From: JBOGUF01 sp050696075
GTDB taxonomy: Bacteria > Chloroflexota > Chloroflexia > Thermomicrobiales > UBA6265
Assembly (NCBI GenBank): GCA_050696075.1
Contig: JBOGUF010000128.1
Coordinates: forward strand, 78,863-142,862
Direction: 5' to 3'
Length of the DNA: 64,000 nt
The notes under the pieces are model-generated. The model had not been told where the DNA came from, searched no databases, and saw only the letters and a list, made by a program, of their open reading frames with translations. Shown in pieces: positions 34,634 to 42,559 of the stretch. A program made the position numbers and the translations under genes. How positions within the stretch are numbered: position 1 is the first letter of the stretch; each line of letters starts with the position of its first letter.

Positions 34634-35701
34634 TCAAGTCGCGGCGCCCGTCCAAGCATCGGGATCGTCGGTGACATCGGCCGGCGTTACCGGGGTGCCG
34701 TCGCTCCATTCTCCCATCCATCGTTGAAACGACGTGCCGCCGAGGGCTTCGTCGCAGCCGATATTCTCGAAAGCGCAGGCAGTGAGGCCGTCGAAGAGCT
34801 TCCACGTGCCGTACCAGTCAAGCGCATCGAGCGTGCCAAGGACAGAACCAGTCAATGGCATAAAGTGGTCGGCGATGAGAGCCGGCTCGCCGTAGCGGTC
34901 GCTGTTGATCCGGATCAGATCCCGCCGGTCGAAGGGGACTGCCGTCATGCCGGACCAGATGAGGCGGGCGCCGGTATCGCCGACGACATTGTCTTCTTCG
35001 CCGACGACCACGATGGCGTAGGTGGATGCGGGGATTCGCGAGAGATCGGCCAAGGGGGCGCCGAATCCGGGCGGCCCCGTGCCGCATTCGCGGCATCCGC
35101 CTGGCTCGATCGGCATGATCGCTTTCGGCGTTGGCAGGCCAGCTCCCTCGGCAATGGACGCCAGGTTGACGGCAAGGATGCCGCCCATCGAATGGCCCAC
35201 TACGGCCACCTTGGACGGATCGATTGGCGCGCGGTCGCCCCTTTCCAACTGGGCGAGCGCGTGGCGGACCGCGGTGACGACGTTGGGTAGGAACTCCTCG
35301 GGCGCGACGGCGAGCGGAGTGGGGGTTTGGTAGTCGGGATAGAGGACGACCGCGCCCCGCCGCGTGATGTGCTCGATCCAGATCAGGTAGGAAACAGGGT
35401 CAACGGCGGTGAAGCCGTGGAGAAAGATCACCAGCGGCAATGGTTCAAGCCCGCCCGCGGCGACGTTTCCGTCCGCGTCCGCGGGCTCGTACAGCCAGTA
35501 GCCAGTCGGTGGCTCGCCGAAGCGTGTGGCAACGACGCGATCGAAGGGCGCGGCCACGCCGCCCGGACCGGTCGGCGGCTGAGGCGGCGGCCGGGGAGAT
35601 TCGGTCGTCGCCGACGCGCCCGCGTGGGCGACGACGAGCGCCGAGGCCAGGACAACGATGCGAATCGAGCGTGTTGACGGGAATGGTCTTGGGAGCGACA
35701 T
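34634..35701 (-). CDS. Secreted alpha/beta hydrolase (lipase/cutinase-like)
   Basis: ATG 35701 is chosen because it places a basic residue and hydrophobic core (IRIVVLASALVVAHAGA) at the N-terminus as a signal peptide. The 355-residue protein has the oxyanion region FLHGFTAVDP, the nucleophile elbow VGHSMGG and a later His in DHFMP, with an Asp in GEEDNV. The fold resembles bacterial lipases and polyester hydrolases. Four cysteines in the mature part (GGCRECG, ACAFENIGC) could form disulfides. Confidence 0.75.
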   Translation of the reverse strand: MSLPRPFPSTRSIRIVVLASALVVAHAGASATTESPRPPPQPPTGPGGVAAPFDRVVATRFGEPPTGYWLYEPADADGNVAAGGLEPLPLVIFLHGFTAVDPVSYLIWIEHITRRGAVVLYPDYQTPTPLAVAPEEFLPNVVTAVRHALAQLERGDRAPIDPSKVAVVGHSMGGILAVNLASIAEGAGLPTPKAIMPIEPGGCRECGTGPPGFGAPLADLSRIPASTYAIVVVGEEDNVVGDTGARLIWSGMTAVPFDRRDLIRINSDRYGEPALIADHFMPLTGSVLGTLDALDWYGTWKLFDGLTACAFENIGCDEALGGTSFQRWMGEWSDGTPVTPADVTDDPDAWTGAAT

Positions 35702-35812
35702 AGCGGCACACTTGGACGGAGACAGGTCGCGGCAACATCGTAGCAAGCCACATCAGCGCGCAGAAGCGGCACCCGAAGCGGATGCCGGGCCGCACGTTCA
35801 AGCCTACAACGG

Positions 35813-36736
35813 TTACCCGACCGACTCTGAGCGCTCCGCAAGCCCGGCAACCGCCCGCTCCATCTTGCCCGGCGTCGCCCGAATGAGGACGACCGGGACC
35901 GTGGCACGTTCGAGCACGGACGTGGAAACGCTGCCCAGCAGACGCCGTTTCAATCCGCCGTGCCCCTGGGTTGCCATCACCACAAGGTCGCTCGGCCGCA
36001 AGATTGACAGAATCTGCTCCGAAATCATGCCGGCCGTGGGAACGAGCACTTCGTGGGTGACTAGCCCGGCGTGATCAATCAGCCGCGCGACCTGGCGTTC
36101 CAGATAGGTCGCCGTATCGCGCTCGAGGTCGTTCGTGCTGGCGGTCCAGCTTCCGAGGTCGACGACGCGAACAAGATGGAGCGCCGCCCCCAGCCGCTGG
36201 CTCAAGATCCTCGCGACGGGCAGTGCTTCCTCGGCGTTCTCGGACCCGTCGAGTGGAACGACGAGACGAGCCAAGGGGTGCGCCGTGCGGCGCTCGTCGC
36301 GGATCACAAGCGTCGGGACGGCGGCATGGCGAACGACATGGGCCGACGTGCTGCCGACCAGAAGCCGCGTCGCCCCGTGACCGCGCGTCATCATGACGAT
36401 GAGGTCGGCGTCGGCCGAGGCGCCGACGATGCATGGGCCGGATTTGCCGGCCGCGACCACGACGTCGACGTCGCGTCCCTGCGCGCGCAACGGGAAACAG
36501 ACGAGATCGAGATAATCCGCGGGGGACGACACCATCCAGGTGCCGCCATTGGGAGGCACTTCGTCCAGCGCCCAACGGCCGCGGGCCGCTGACAGCGTGA
36601 TCGGAGCGCAGGCGAGCAGGCGCACCGTCTGGCTCGGTATCAGCGCCACGTAGCGCAGCGCCCGCTCGGCAAGTTCCGACCCGTCGAGCGGGACGAGGAT
36701 GGGCTGCCGCGCCTCGGTCTGCCCGTTCGCGCTCAT
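35813..36736 (-). CDS. Tandem universal stress protein (two USP domains)
   Basis: ATG 36736 follows GAGGAG; the open frame upstream is antisense to other genes. The 307-residue protein has two UspA domains (about 12-148 and 157-295), each starting with ILVPLDGSE or LVVPLDGSE. Each ends with a G-x2-G-x9-G(S/T)-type nucleotide loop (RGHGATRLLVGST and QGHGGLKRRLLGS), so ATP binding is likely. It is the last gene of a five-gene stress operon read from 38888. Confidence 0.85.
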   Translation of the reverse strand: MSANGQTEARQPILVPLDGSELAERALRYVALIPSQTVRLLACAPITLSAARGRWALDEVPPNGGTWMVSSPADYLDLVCFPLRAQGRDVDVVVAAGKSGPCIVGASADADLIVMMTRGHGATRLLVGSTSAHVVRHAAVPTLVIRDERRTAHPLARLVVPLDGSENAEEALPVARILSQRLGAALHLVRVVDLGSWTASTNDLERDTATYLERQVARLIDHAGLVTHEVLVPTAGMISEQILSILRPSDLVVMATQGHGGLKRRLLGSVSTSVLERATVPVVLIRATPGKMERAVAGLAERSESVG

Positions 36737-36813
36737 CGTGGCATCTCCTCGGACCAGGCGCGGTCGGCAATCGGCACCGGTATTGAATCGATGCGCGGCG
36801 CCCAAAGCGGGCT

Positions 36814-37188
36814 CTAGAGTCCTAAGAGCTTCGCTTTGGCGGCCTCGAACTCGGTGTCGCTGAGCGCCCCCGCATCCTTCAACCGCGCGAGCTGTTGGAT
36901 CCGGGCGATCAGGTCGTCTCCGGTCGTCGGTCCCGCGGTGGCAGGCATGGCGGCTTGAGCCTCCTGGGCCTGCATCGAGGCCATCTGTGCTTGCAGCTCG
37001 GCGATCTGCTGCTGGGACTCGAAGGCTGCTTGGTGAGCCGACGCTGTCTGCGCACTGGCCTGTTGCTTGGTTTGCTGACGGGCCGCGACGGAGCCGGCAA
37101 CGGCCGTCGCCGTCCCGGCGACCACCACCGTCCGTGCCATCGTCCCGACCAGTCCCGGTCCTCCGCGGTTTCGTGATCGACGCAGCAT
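36814..37188 (-). CDS. SHOCT-domain protein
   Basis: The ATG follows GGAGGAC. The 124-residue protein has a weakly hydrophobic N-terminus, a Gln/Ala-rich helical middle (about 38-82) and a C-terminal SHOCT domain: DLIARIQQLARLKDAGALSDTEFEAAKAKLL. SHOCT domains are short and often mediate oligomerisation. It lies between DUF6325 and the universal stress protein. Confidence 0.8.
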   Translation of the reverse strand: MLRRSRNRGGPGLVGTMARTVVVAGTATAVAGSVAARQQTKQQASAQTASAHQAAFESQQQIAELQAQMASMQAQEAQAAMPATAGPTTGDDLIARIQQLARLKDAGALSDTEFEAAKAKLLGL

Positions 37189-37229
37189 TGTTCTGTCCTC
37201 CCGTACTTACGCGAAGGAGGTCGCCGGCC

Positions 37230-37658
37230 CTAGCCCGCGGCTCCGGCCGTCGCCAGGATCTCTTCCACGACCACGCGCGGTATGCGCTTGTTGAGGACGA
37301 TCTCACCCTGCGCCTTGCGGAAGGCCTCGGCGAAAGTGGCCGCCCAGGTGTTCTCGAAGAGCAGCAACGCCTCCGAGGAGTTCGGCTCCAGTCCGGTCGC
37401 GAAGTACTGGGCGTCCTCTTCGCTCAGCAGCCCGGACACCTCGGCGACGAGCGGATCGAAGGTCGTGAGGACCGCCTCACCGAGGCCGTCGATCTCGGCG
37501 ACGTCGACTACGCCGTTCTCGTCCTTGCTGACAAAGAGCAGGTCGATAATGCGGATCGTGCCGGTCTCGACAAGCTCCTGCAGCGCCGGGGCGAGCTCGC
37601 CGGTGAACTGGTTGCCGGGGAATTTGACGACGAGCAGCTCGATCGGGCCGTACGGCAT
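37230..37658 (-). CDS. DUF6325-family protein
   Basis: ATG 37658 follows GGAGG with six bases spacing. The 142-residue protein begins MPYGPIELLVVKFPGNQF and has the DUF1269/DUF6325 pattern: IRIIDLLFVSKDENG, then an acidic GLLSEEDAQYF and a helical EALLLFENTWAATF. These small proteins are common in stress clusters of actinobacteria and Chloroflexota. The function is unknown. Confidence 0.75.
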   Translation of the reverse strand: MPYGPIELLVVKFPGNQFTGELAPALQELVETGTIRIIDLLFVSKDENGVVDVAEIDGLGEAVLTTFDPLVAEVSGLLSEEDAQYFATGLEPNSSEALLLFENTWAATFAEAFRKAQGEIVLNKRIPRVVVEEILATAGAAG

Positions 37659-37702
37659 GGTTGACCTCCGTCTCTCGCCTCGAGTATCGGCGGGTGGGCT
37701 AG

Positions 37703-38377
37703 TCACGGGCCGGGGATGGCGGTCGTAGCGCTCGGCAGCGGACCGGGCTGGGCCCGTATCCATCGCTCCGCAGGCAGATCAATCCGCTCGATCCACCGCA
37801 TCTGGTTGATGATGCCGAAGACGGCGACGCCGGTCCAGGCGAGGAGCCAGAACTAGGAGTCGTCGATCATGGCCCAGACCGCGCCGTTGTCCAACTCTTC
37901 CAGGTTGATCCGGTCGACGATGAGCATCGCCCCGGCGACGACCCCAGTGGCGCCGGCGAAGGCGGTGCTGAAGAGAACAATGTAGATCGGAATCGCCAGG
38001 ACGAGCGCCGCCAATGCAACGAGTACCGCCCCGGCCGCCGCCACCAGAAAGACGATCCACTCGGCGTCCACGCCGATCGCCGCCATTAGACCGGAGCCGG
38101 CGAGGGCGCCGACCGACCCAGCCGCAATGATCGCGCCGGCGTACCAGATGAGGTACGACAGTAGGGCAAAGACGAGGCCGACGACCAAGCCAAAGACCCA
38201 GCCGACGACGGTGCTGAGAAAGCTGTCGCCGAAGACGGCGGAAGCGATGCTGGCCCCCGTAAAGAAGCCGGCGACGAAGCTCCAGATCGGGAGCAAGTAG
38301 AACCAGAGGCGCAGCCCGAGCAGGCAGACGGTCGCTCCCACTAGGATCACGAATAGACCGACAAGGAACTCTTCCAT
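37703..38377 (-). pseudogene. DUF4203/TMEM198-like membrane protein interrupted by an in-frame TAG
   Basis: From ATG 38377 the frame encodes seven or so hydrophobic helices and meets TAG at 37853-37855 (codon 175). Reading on in the same frame gives 49 more codons starting FWLLAWTGVAVFGIINQ, a further membrane helix, and ends at TGA 37703-37705, 45 bases before the next gene. The stop follows DS and precedes FW, so a TGG-to-TAG change is a simple explanation. The 174-residue product may still be made. It is the second gene of the stress operon. Confidence 0.7.
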
Positions 38378-38402
38378 CGCCTCGCTCCTTGCTCCCGAGA
38401 TC

Positions 38403-38888
38403 CTAGGCCGCGGCGAACGCTTCTTGGAGCGCCGCCTCCTGGTCGTCCGAGAGATTCGTCTGGATGATCTTCCCTCCGAACTCCTTCATCTCGGCGATCA
38501 CCCTGTCGGGCGTTGCCTGATGGATGAGCAGGAAGAGCGCCGAGGATCCCGGTTCGATCTCGGCGCCGGCTTCTTTGATGAAGCGGTCGTCGATGCCGAG
38601 ATCCAGCATCTTGCCGGAGAGGGCGCCGGATGCGGCGCCGACCATCGCGCCCAAGGCCGGCACCAGGAAGATCAGGCCGATGAGCATGCCCCAAAACGCC
38701 CCCGAGAGCGCTTTCACGCCGGTGAGGTTCACCGCCTGCTTGATCTTGACCTTCCCATCCTCCCGACGCACGACGACGACCGCGTCGTCGAGGCCGACCA
38801 GCTCCTGCCGCTGGAGCTGCAGGATTCTGTCCCGTGCCCGTTCGGCGGTCTGTTCCCCTTCATACGCCACAACCACCAGATGACCCAC
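38403..38888 (-). CDS. DUF1269-family protein (first gene of the stress operon)
   Basis: GTG 38888 follows GAGGAGG; the longer frame upstream crosses the promoter. The 161-residue protein has the DUF1269 pattern: GHLVVVAYEGEQTAERA, DDAVVVVRREDGKVKI, a Gly/Ala-rich hydrophobic FWGMLIGLIFLVPALGAMVGAASGAL and a C-terminal ALFLLIH. Such proteins often have a membrane-associated glycine zipper. A paralogue with a frameshift lies at 47672-48162. The upstream region carries the shared TTGCAACC motif. Confidence 0.8.
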   Translation of the reverse strand: MGHLVVVAYEGEQTAERARDRILQLQRQELVGLDDAVVVVRREDGKVKIKQAVNLTGVKALSGAFWGMLIGLIFLVPALGAMVGAASGALSGKMLDLGIDDRFIKEAGAEIEPGSSALFLLIHQATPDRVIAEMKEFGGKIIQTNLSDDQEAALQEAFAAA

Positions 38889-38942
38889 CGCTTCCTCCTC
38901 TCGGCTGAAACCCGCGGCGGCGCCACGGGGAACGACTCGACC

Positions 38943-38954
38943 CGGTTGCCACCG
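38943..38954 (-). promoter_or_regulatory. Second palindrome copy upstream of the stress operon
   Basis: CGGTTGCCACCG differs by one base from the perfect palindrome CGGTTGCAACCG at 39016-39027; the centres are 73 bp apart, about seven helical turns, and both precede the DUF1269 gene. Confidence 0.45.
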
Positions 38955-38989
38955 GTCCTGACCGCATCGTGGCCCACCCGCGGACCGAT

Positions 38990-39027
38990 GGCATCGGTCG
39001 AAAGTTGTACGCCCACGGTTGCAACCG
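38990..39027 (-). promoter_or_regulatory. Shared stress-regulon motif, copy A
   Basis: On the minus strand the block reads TTGCAACC, seven bases, TACAAC, TTTCG, ACCGATGCC, about 120 bp before the start of the DUF1269 gene. It overlaps the 12-bp palindrome at 39016-39027. It matches copy B at 42450 without gaps at 30 of 36 positions, starting from GTTGCAACCGT. Confidence 0.6.
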
Positions 39028-39107
39028 GACCCTCGCCAGGGCATCACCGCCGGCGCGAGCAACATCATTGACAGTGGGCAAACGGAGAGGATTGGTTGGA
39101 GCCTTCT

Positions 39108-39270
39108 TTAGATGAGTTGAAGGGACCGCGCAACACTGACCGCCTGCGTTCGACTGCTGGCGGTGAGCTTCTCGAGGATCGTGCTGAGGTGGCGCTTGAC
39201 CGTCGGCAAGGAAATGAATAACTGGTCTGAGATTTCGCGGTTCGAAAGACCGATAGATACCAGTACGCGC
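39108..39270 (-). pseudogene. LuxR-type regulator, C-terminal HTH remnant
   Basis: On the minus strand the frame reads GLSNREISDQLFIS, then LPTVKRHLSTILEKL and SSRTQAV, ending at TAA 39108-39110. This is the DNA-binding helix-turn-helix of NarL/LuxR regulators. The sequence stops being LuxR-like near 39265, where the plus strand becomes the AbgT transporter gene. The receiver or sensor part is missing, so a deletion fused two gene tails head to head. Confidence 0.75.
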
Positions 39271-40001
39271 TTTACGCCGTCCTCGGCGCGCTCGTTGTCA
39301 TCGCCCTCCTGACCGTGCCGTCAGGCGCGCCGCTGCGAGACCCGGAGACTGACAAGATCATCGGCACCACGCCGTTCATGGACAGCTTGATCTTCATGAT
39401 CACGCTGATCTTCCTGGTTGCCGGCATTGGGTATGGCATCGGCGCGGGAACGATCAAGAGCAGCACCGACGTCGTCAATGGCGTGACGAAGACCTTCGCC
39501 GGCCTGGCGGGCCTCGTCTTCATGCTGCTGGTGATCAGTCAGTTCATCGCCTACTTCAATTTTACCAACATGCCCCAAGTCATCGCCGGCGGGATGGCGC
39601 ACCTGCTCGAGCGGGCCGACGTCAACGAAGTCGTGTTGTTGGTGGGCTTCATACTCGTCATCGCGCTGCTCGACATCATCATGCCTGGCGCTCTGCCGAA
39701 GTGGGCTATCTTCGCGCCCATCTTCATCCCACTCTTTATCAATCTGGGCGTCTCGCCCCAGACGGTACTCGCCGCGTACCGCATTGGCGATTCGCCGATG
39801 AACGTCATCACCCCGCTGATGGTCTACCTGCCCTTCATCGTCATCGTGGCCCAGCGGTATGTGAAGGATGCCGGCATCGGCACGATCATCTCGCTCATGA
39901 TCCCGTATACGCTGATCGTCCTGCTCATATGGATCGTGTTCTTCGTGCTCTGGTACCTGGTGGGTATTCCGCTGGGACCGGGCTATCCGGTCGATGTGTA
40001 G
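39261..40001 (+). pseudogene. AbgT-family transporter, C-terminal part only
   Basis: From about 39261 the frame reads QYALYAVLGALVVIALLTVP and then continues as a classical AbgT C-terminal half with RIGDSPMNVITPLMVYLPF and about six helices, ending in a complete C-terminus at 40001. AbgT proteins have about 500 residues; here only about 245 remain. GTG 39315 could start a 228-residue product, but it has no ribosome binding site and the transport core is incomplete. The 5' side abuts the LuxR remnant. Confidence 0.75.
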
Positions 40002-40216
40002 TGATGCCCGGGATTGAGACGTGGTGCTGGGGCCTGGCAACAACGTGATCGACGCCTCGCCGACGACGTCGGGATGGAACCAGCTCCGTTGTCCGGCGAG
40101 GACGTGTCCGACCCCACGTGCTCCCATGAGTAGGCACAATCGGCTGCTGATCGCGGCGTCCGCGAGTAGACGATGGTCTTCGGCCGGCCCGATTGGCTAC
40201 GGCAAGGGGCTTTGCG

Positions 40217-41545
40217 TTGGCAACTGATCCGATCCGACGGGTGCGCGAGCGCACCCACGATTCCGCCCTCGACCTCGACGCCGAGCACGCGCTGATCCGC
40301 TTCGCCGGTCTGCCGCCGTCGGAGGACGCGCCGTACCTAACGATTTATCTCGACTGGCGTCCCGCGGGAGGGGATCCAGGACGGCTGCCGGCCGACGATC
40401 CCCGGCCGTCCGAGCGGCGCGCGGCTCGTTCCTCGGGACCGGTCCGTCGTCGACCGGGGCGGCGCCAGATGGAGCGGAACCTGGCCGAGATCGTGGCTGG
40501 GTATGGACCGCGCGGCGCGGCGTTCGACAGCGTGAACACCGACGTCGAGCGGCTAGCCTCCTACCTTGAGGAGGGACTCGACCCGTCCGCCCAGGGCGCG
40601 GTGATTGTCGCGTCCGCCCATCTCGGGGTATTCGAGCCCCTGGCGCTCGGATTGCCGGTCCCAACCCGGGTCGCCGCTGGACCGGCCCCGGCGCTTTTCC
40701 ACCTTGCCTTTCTCGCGGACGACCACCCCACCTACGCGGTGCTGATGGCCGACCAGCAGGAGGCGACCGTGACCCTGATCGACCAGGCGACCGCCCGGCA
40801 CAGCGTTTCCTTGGAGAGCAGCGACTACCCCCGTTGGCAGAAGACGGGCGGCTTGTCGCAGCGCCGTCTCAAGGCTCCGGCTGGCGAGCGGATGGCCGCG
40901 TTCGCGCGGGGGATCGCCGAGGAGACCCGGCGGGCGCTGGACGAGGCCGAAGTCGATATGCTGGTCGTCGCCGGGAGCGAGGTGATGGCGTCGGCTCTCA
41001 ACCCGGAGTTCCACCACACCGTCGCGGAGCGGATCATAGCCAACCTCCGGCTCGACCTCATCACGCCGATGGACGAGGTCATCGAGACGACTTTGCCTCT
41101 GGTCGCCCAGGCCGAGCGCGATCGCGAGATCCAGGCGGTCGCGGCACTGCGCGACGCAATCGGGACGGGGGGTCGGGGTGTGGCCGGCGTCGACGCAACG
41201 CTGACCGCACTCCAAGCCGGGCAGGTCGGGACGTTGATCGTGGTGGACGACTTTGCGGCCGCCGGCTGGGCCGACTACCGCAAGCCCGTCTTTGGGGTCG
41301 GCCCGGTGCCGCGCCAGCACCCGACGGGTGGTGATCCGGCCGCGTTGCGGCCGGTCGCCCTCGCGGACGAATTGGTGCGGCTGGCCCTGCTGACCGGCGG
41401 CGACGTTCAGATCGTTCACACCGCCGCGACGTACCCCGCCGATCCCGCAGCGCCACTCCCGACCGCGGGCCGGTCGATGCGATCGGAGACGGCGGCACTA
41501 CTCGACGAATCGGGTGGGGTCGGGGCGCTCCTTCGCTACGCTTGA
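40217..41545 (+). CDS. baeRF/Vms1-like (eRF1-domain) protein, Rv2629-like
   Basis: TTG 40217 follows AAGGGG; TTG 40193 is an alternative start. The 442-residue protein has the bacterial release-factor-like layout: an N-terminal domain, a central eRF1_2-like domain and a C-terminal eRF1_3-like domain, with a late QIVHTAATYPA segment. Relatives are proposed to act on stalled ribosomes or peptidyl-tRNA. In mycobacteria the similar Rv2629 belongs to a dormancy regulon with universal stress proteins, which parallels this neighbourhood. The Arg-rich patch at about residues 60-90 may contact RNA. Confidence 0.6.
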   Translation: MATDPIRRVRERTHDSALDLDAEHALIRFAGLPPSEDAPYLTIYLDWRPAGGDPGRLPADDPRPSERRAARSSGPVRRRPGRRQMERNLAEIVAGYGPRGAAFDSVNTDVERLASYLEEGLDPSAQGAVIVASAHLGVFEPLALGLPVPTRVAAGPAPALFHLAFLADDHPTYAVLMADQQEATVTLIDQATARHSVSLESSDYPRWQKTGGLSQRRLKAPAGERMAAFARGIAEETRRALDEAEVDMLVVAGSEVMASALNPEFHHTVAERIIANLRLDLITPMDEVIETTLPLVAQAERDREIQAVAALRDAIGTGGRGVAGVDATLTALQAGQVGTLIVVDDFAAAGWADYRKPVFGVGPVPRQHPTGGDPAALRPVALADELVRLALLTGGDVQIVHTAATYPADPAAPLPTAGRSMRSETAALLDESGGVGALLRYA

Positions 41546-41766
41546 GCGTGTCCGAGACTCGCGGTCAGGAATCTGGAATATGACGAGGTGGTGGAGCGGG
41601 AACCAAGAAGGGGGCACGAGCCACGAAGGCTCGCTCCTCGTCGGTCAGGTCGCAAGGGGAGAGCGTCCGATTCATCCGTCAAGGCGATCCCAAGTCCGTC
41701 GCAGGCTCGAGCGAACGGCGAAGTATGGCGCGGTGAAGCCGTGGCGAACCCGCCCAGGGACGTAGC

Positions 41767-42310
41767 ATGGCCCGCGGCGATGTGCAACACATCGAGCTCA
41801 CCTTCGGCGACATCGACGAGCTGTTCTTAGCGCCCGCCCTGGACCCGTTCAACGGACAGTTCCCCGCGCTGTCCGGCATCGAGCAGCTCGTGGCCGAGCC
41901 GCGGCCGCGCGCGGGAGCGACCGCCGCGGACCACGATCTTCCTGCCGGCGGATCGCCTGTCCTATGGATTCGAGGGGCGATATAAAGCGGCGTTGCAGGG
42001 CTACTGCGCGGCGTGCATCCAGCAGATCGGACTGGAGCAAGCTTGTATTGAGCGGCAGGGCTTGAAGGAGTTGTGGGCTGGCCTGCTTTTCCTCACCGTG
42101 TGTTTGCTGACGTCCGGCTGGGTCGAGGTCAGGGACTGGAGGTCGGAGTTCCTGGCCCATTTCCTGAGCGTGGGTTTGGTGATCGTCGGCTGGATCGCGA
42201 TCTGGCATCCGGTCGAACTGCTGCTCTTCGAACGGTGGCCAATGACGCGAGATCGGGGAATCTATCAGAGCATTCGCGACATGGAACTGGACATTCGAGC
42301 CATAGCGTAG
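41767..42310 (+). pseudogene. Two-helix membrane protein, frameshifted
   Basis: ATG 41767 opens MARGDVQHIELTFGDIDELF and continues in one frame to about 41900. The family-like sequence then resumes in another frame (RERPPRTTIFLPADRLSYGF and onward) through two membrane helices to 42310. The change lies in a CG-rich run at about 41900-41915. Each half is intact otherwise and together they form one protein of about 180 residues resembling a conserved 2-TM family. A sequencing error in the GC-rich run is possible. Confidence 0.65.
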
Positions 42311-42449
42311 TTGGGTCCGCGGTCGAATCGGTTGCGCCAACTTCCAAACTACCGCCGACAGCATCGTCTCTGCCGGCATGTGCATCCGGGATGAACCGAA
42401 GTTAGGTGAGAAGAGGAATCGGTCACGCCGCGCGTAGATTTCGAGCGGC

Positions 42450-42487
42450 GTTGCAACCGTCGCCCTACACCCTTCGGCCGATGCCGG
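42450..42487 (+). promoter_or_regulatory. Shared stress-regulon motif, copy B
   Basis: GTTGCAACCGT, five bases, TACACC, CTTCG and GCCGATGCC lie in order, with TACACC 94 bases before the aminopeptidase start. The rest of the 42311-42559 gap shows no other clear signal. Confidence 0.6.
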
Positions 42488-42559
42488 TGGGTCGCCCGTG
42501 AACTACGATCCGGCCTGGAGGATCGTTCCTGTCAACGGTTTACACGAATGGAGTTCACC

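Noticed and set aside
37853..37855. Reassigned TAG codon
   Set aside because: Other genes in the window end normally in TAG (for example the one at 256-258), so a genome-wide recoding is unlikely.
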